Assembly (NCBI GenBank): GCA_045628085.1
Contig: JAZQOZ010000167.1
Coordinates: forward strand, 1-22,049
Direction of reading: 5' to 3'
DNA length: 22,049 nt
From: Firm-04 sp045628085
Lineage (GTDB): Bacteria > Bacillota > Clostridia > Oscillospirales > Ruminococcaceae
The translations under genes were made by a program, and so were the position numbers. A model generated the notes under the pieces. It was not told the origin of the DNA, ran no database searches, and was given only the letters and a program-made list of their open reading frames with translations. Below are positions 21,111 through 22,049 of the stretch, in pieces; the first letter of the stretch is position 1, and each line of letters opens with the position of its first letter.

Positions 21111-22049
21111 TTACTTGTCATCATCACGACGCTTGCGGAATGCAAATGCTGCTGCACTCATGAAGATACCAACAATGACCAGAGCAGTCGGAGCAGTATC
21201 GCCGGTACGCGGTGCGGAGCCGGTCTTAGAGCTCGGAATTGTGTTCGGTGTTCTGTTCACAGTTGTTGTGTATGTTGTCATAGCTCTTGTTGTTGTAGCT
21301 TCGGTTTCGATTGCAGTAGAATTGGTGGTCGTGGTGGTGTCGGTTGTTGTAGTTCTTGTGCGGCTGTCAGATTCAGCTGTCTGATCTTCTGTGGTTGTAA
21401 CAGTTTCCGATGTGGTTGTTCTCATATCGGTTGCATCTTTCTCATCGTGTGTGCTGGTGATTGTAGTTGTGGTGGTCTCAGAAGATTCATCTGTTCCGCC
21501 GATGTCTGCGCTCAGTGTTGTGGTAGTGGTTGTTGTGGTAGTAGTTGTGGTGGTCTCAGAAGATTCATCTGTTCCGCCGATGTCTGCGCTCAGTGTTGTC
21601 GTAGTGGTGGTTGTGGTAGTCGTAGTAGTTGTTGTGGTGGTAGTAGTCGTAGTAGTGGTGGTGGTAGTAGTTGTTGTTGTTGTAGTAGTTGTTGTGGTGG
21701 TAGTAGTTGTTGTTGTTGTGGTAGTAGTAGTTGTTGTTGTGGTAGTAGTTGTTGTTGTGGTAGTAGTTGTTGTTGTGGTAGTAGTTGTTGTTGTGGTGGT
21801 TGTAGTAGTAGTTGTTGTGGTGGTTGTAGTAGTGGTGGTTGTTGTGGTGGTGGTAGTAGTGGTGGTAGTAGTTGTTGTTGTCGTGGTTGTGGTTTCAACC
21901 GGCTTAGTAGCATCCTGAACTTCGATGGTGTTGTCCTCGTGAACAATGACGTTGCCGGTGGACTCAGTCTTGACAGACTCAGTAACGACCTTGCCGTCCT
22001 TGATCTCGAACTCGAATGTAGTGATGGTAACGAATCCATCCGGAGCAAC
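21111..22049 (-). CDS. Wall-anchored surface protein with a 100-threonine tract (C-terminal part, cut by the window end)
   Basis: The minus-strand frame is open from the window edge to 21111, giving 312 residues; the N-terminus lies outside. Visible residues 1-52 (APDGFVTITTFEFEIKDGKV...) resemble the end of a SpaA/Cna-B prealbumin-like domain. Residues 53-152 are an unbroken run of 100 Thr. Then LSADIGGTDESSE occurs twice (153-165 and 179-191), separated by 13 Thr, followed by a Thr/Ser/Glu-rich stretch. The C-terminus is a sorting signal: APRTG (279-283), a hydrophobic segment (about 288-305) and RKRRDDDK. APRTG is a variant of LPxTG. It is likely attached to peptidoglycan by a sortase, with the Thr stalk possibly O-glycosylated (inference). 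Thr-rich linkers are known in Ruminococcus scaffoldins and surface proteins. The plus-strand poly-Val frame here is an artefact. Confidence 0.82.
   Translation of the reverse strand, partial: VAPDGFVTITTFEFEIKDGKVVTESVKTESTGNVIVHEDNTIEVQDATKPVETTTTTTTTTTTTTTTTTTTTTTTTTTTTTTTTTTTTTTTTTTTTTTTTTTTTTTTTTTTTTTTTTTTTTTTTTTTTTTTTTTTTTTTTTTTTTTTTTTTTLSADIGGTDESSETTTTTTTTTTTTTLSADIGGTDESSETTTTTITSTHDEKDATDMRTTTSETVTTTEDQTAESDSRTRTTTTDTTTTTNSTAIETEATTTRAMTTYTTTVNRTPNTIPSSKTGSAPRTGDTAPTALVIVGIFMSAAAFAFRKRRDDDK
21464..21599 (-). repeat. 58-bp perfect direct repeat, 78-bp period
   Basis: Positions 21464-21521 and 21542-21599 are identical. In the protein this is a 26-residue unit, LSADIGGTDESSE plus Thr residues. 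Identity at the DNA level indicates a recent duplication or gene conversion. Confidence 0.88.
21594..21893 (-). repeat. Uninterrupted (ACN)100 threonine-codon tract
   Basis: One hundred consecutive threonine codons on the minus strand. ACA, ACT, ACC and a few ACG are mixed, so it is not a single-trinucleotide microsatellite. Within it, four perfect tandem copies of an 18-bp unit (gtagtagttgttgttgtg on the plus strand, six Thr codons) occupy 21724-21795, a likely product of slippage or unequal recombination. Assembly errors in such a tract are possible. Confidence 0.85.

Noticed and set aside
21391..21918. Plus-strand open frame of 175 codons with 100 consecutive valines
   Set aside because: It is the reverse shadow of the threonine tract. 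The minus-strand frame has a proper sorting signal, stop and terminator.
21590..22048. Minus-strand frame rich in Pro, Gln and Leu
   Set aside because: It is another frame of the same repeat, with no family resemblance. The poly-Thr frame continues coherently into a recognisable C-terminus and is open to the window edge.

Overview
This 22 kb window is a chromosomal stretch from a low-to-mid GC Gram-positive bacterium. The best fit is the Ruminococcus/Oscillospiraceae group of gut Clostridia. The reasons are strong AGGAGG-type ribosome binding sites, canonical TTGACA-17-TATAAT promoters, an MltG/TrhP-type U32 gene pair, the TIGR03960/TIGR03936 radical-SAM pair, ThyX in place of ThyA, and a sortase-type surface protein with threonine linkers. 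I see no rRNA, tRNA, CRISPR array, phage genes or transposase. The placement is inferred from gene content; no marker gene is present.

Layout. (1) 1-338 is gene-free and made of hairpins and short direct repeats. (2) 339-8587 is one long minus-strand operon read from a near-consensus promoter at 8643-8671: DJ-1/PfpI protein, 5-formyl-THF cyclo-ligase, MltG, U32 (TrhP/YrrO-like), TIGR03960 radical SAM protein, two DUF2500 membrane proteins, the TIGR03936/DUF2344 protein and a Cof-type HAD phosphatase. The first four genes overlap by 4-14 bases. (3) A divergent 0.5 kb region carries the glgP promoter (8946-8974) and a structured leader. (4) Plus strand: glycogen phosphorylase, a terminator, a cytosolic GH13 neopullulanase-like amylase, an ABC-F ATPase and two related lipoproteins, closed by a strong terminator at 16834-16872. 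Phosphorylase and amylase together degrade intracellular alpha-glucan. (5) Plus strand: a promoter (16967-16995), a 42-residue membrane or leader peptide rich in Ile/Val/Leu, then branched-chain aminotransferase and a terminator. (6) ThyX with its own promoter, a double-domain form. (7) A membrane-anchored SGNH-like protein with its own promoter and terminator. (8) Minus strand, cut by the window end: the C-terminal 312 residues of a wall-anchored protein with an unbroken run of 100 threonines and an APRTG sorting signal.

Most of the window is ordinary housekeeping DNA. The items most worth a second look are the tandem ThyX whose active-site motifs are divided between its two halves, the 100-Thr tract built partly from perfect 18-bp tandem repeats, the SGNH-like protein lacking its nucleophile serine, the Ile/Val/Leu-rich small ORF ahead of ilvE, and the repeat-filled segment at the left edge. 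I found no clear evidence of a wholly new multi-gene system.
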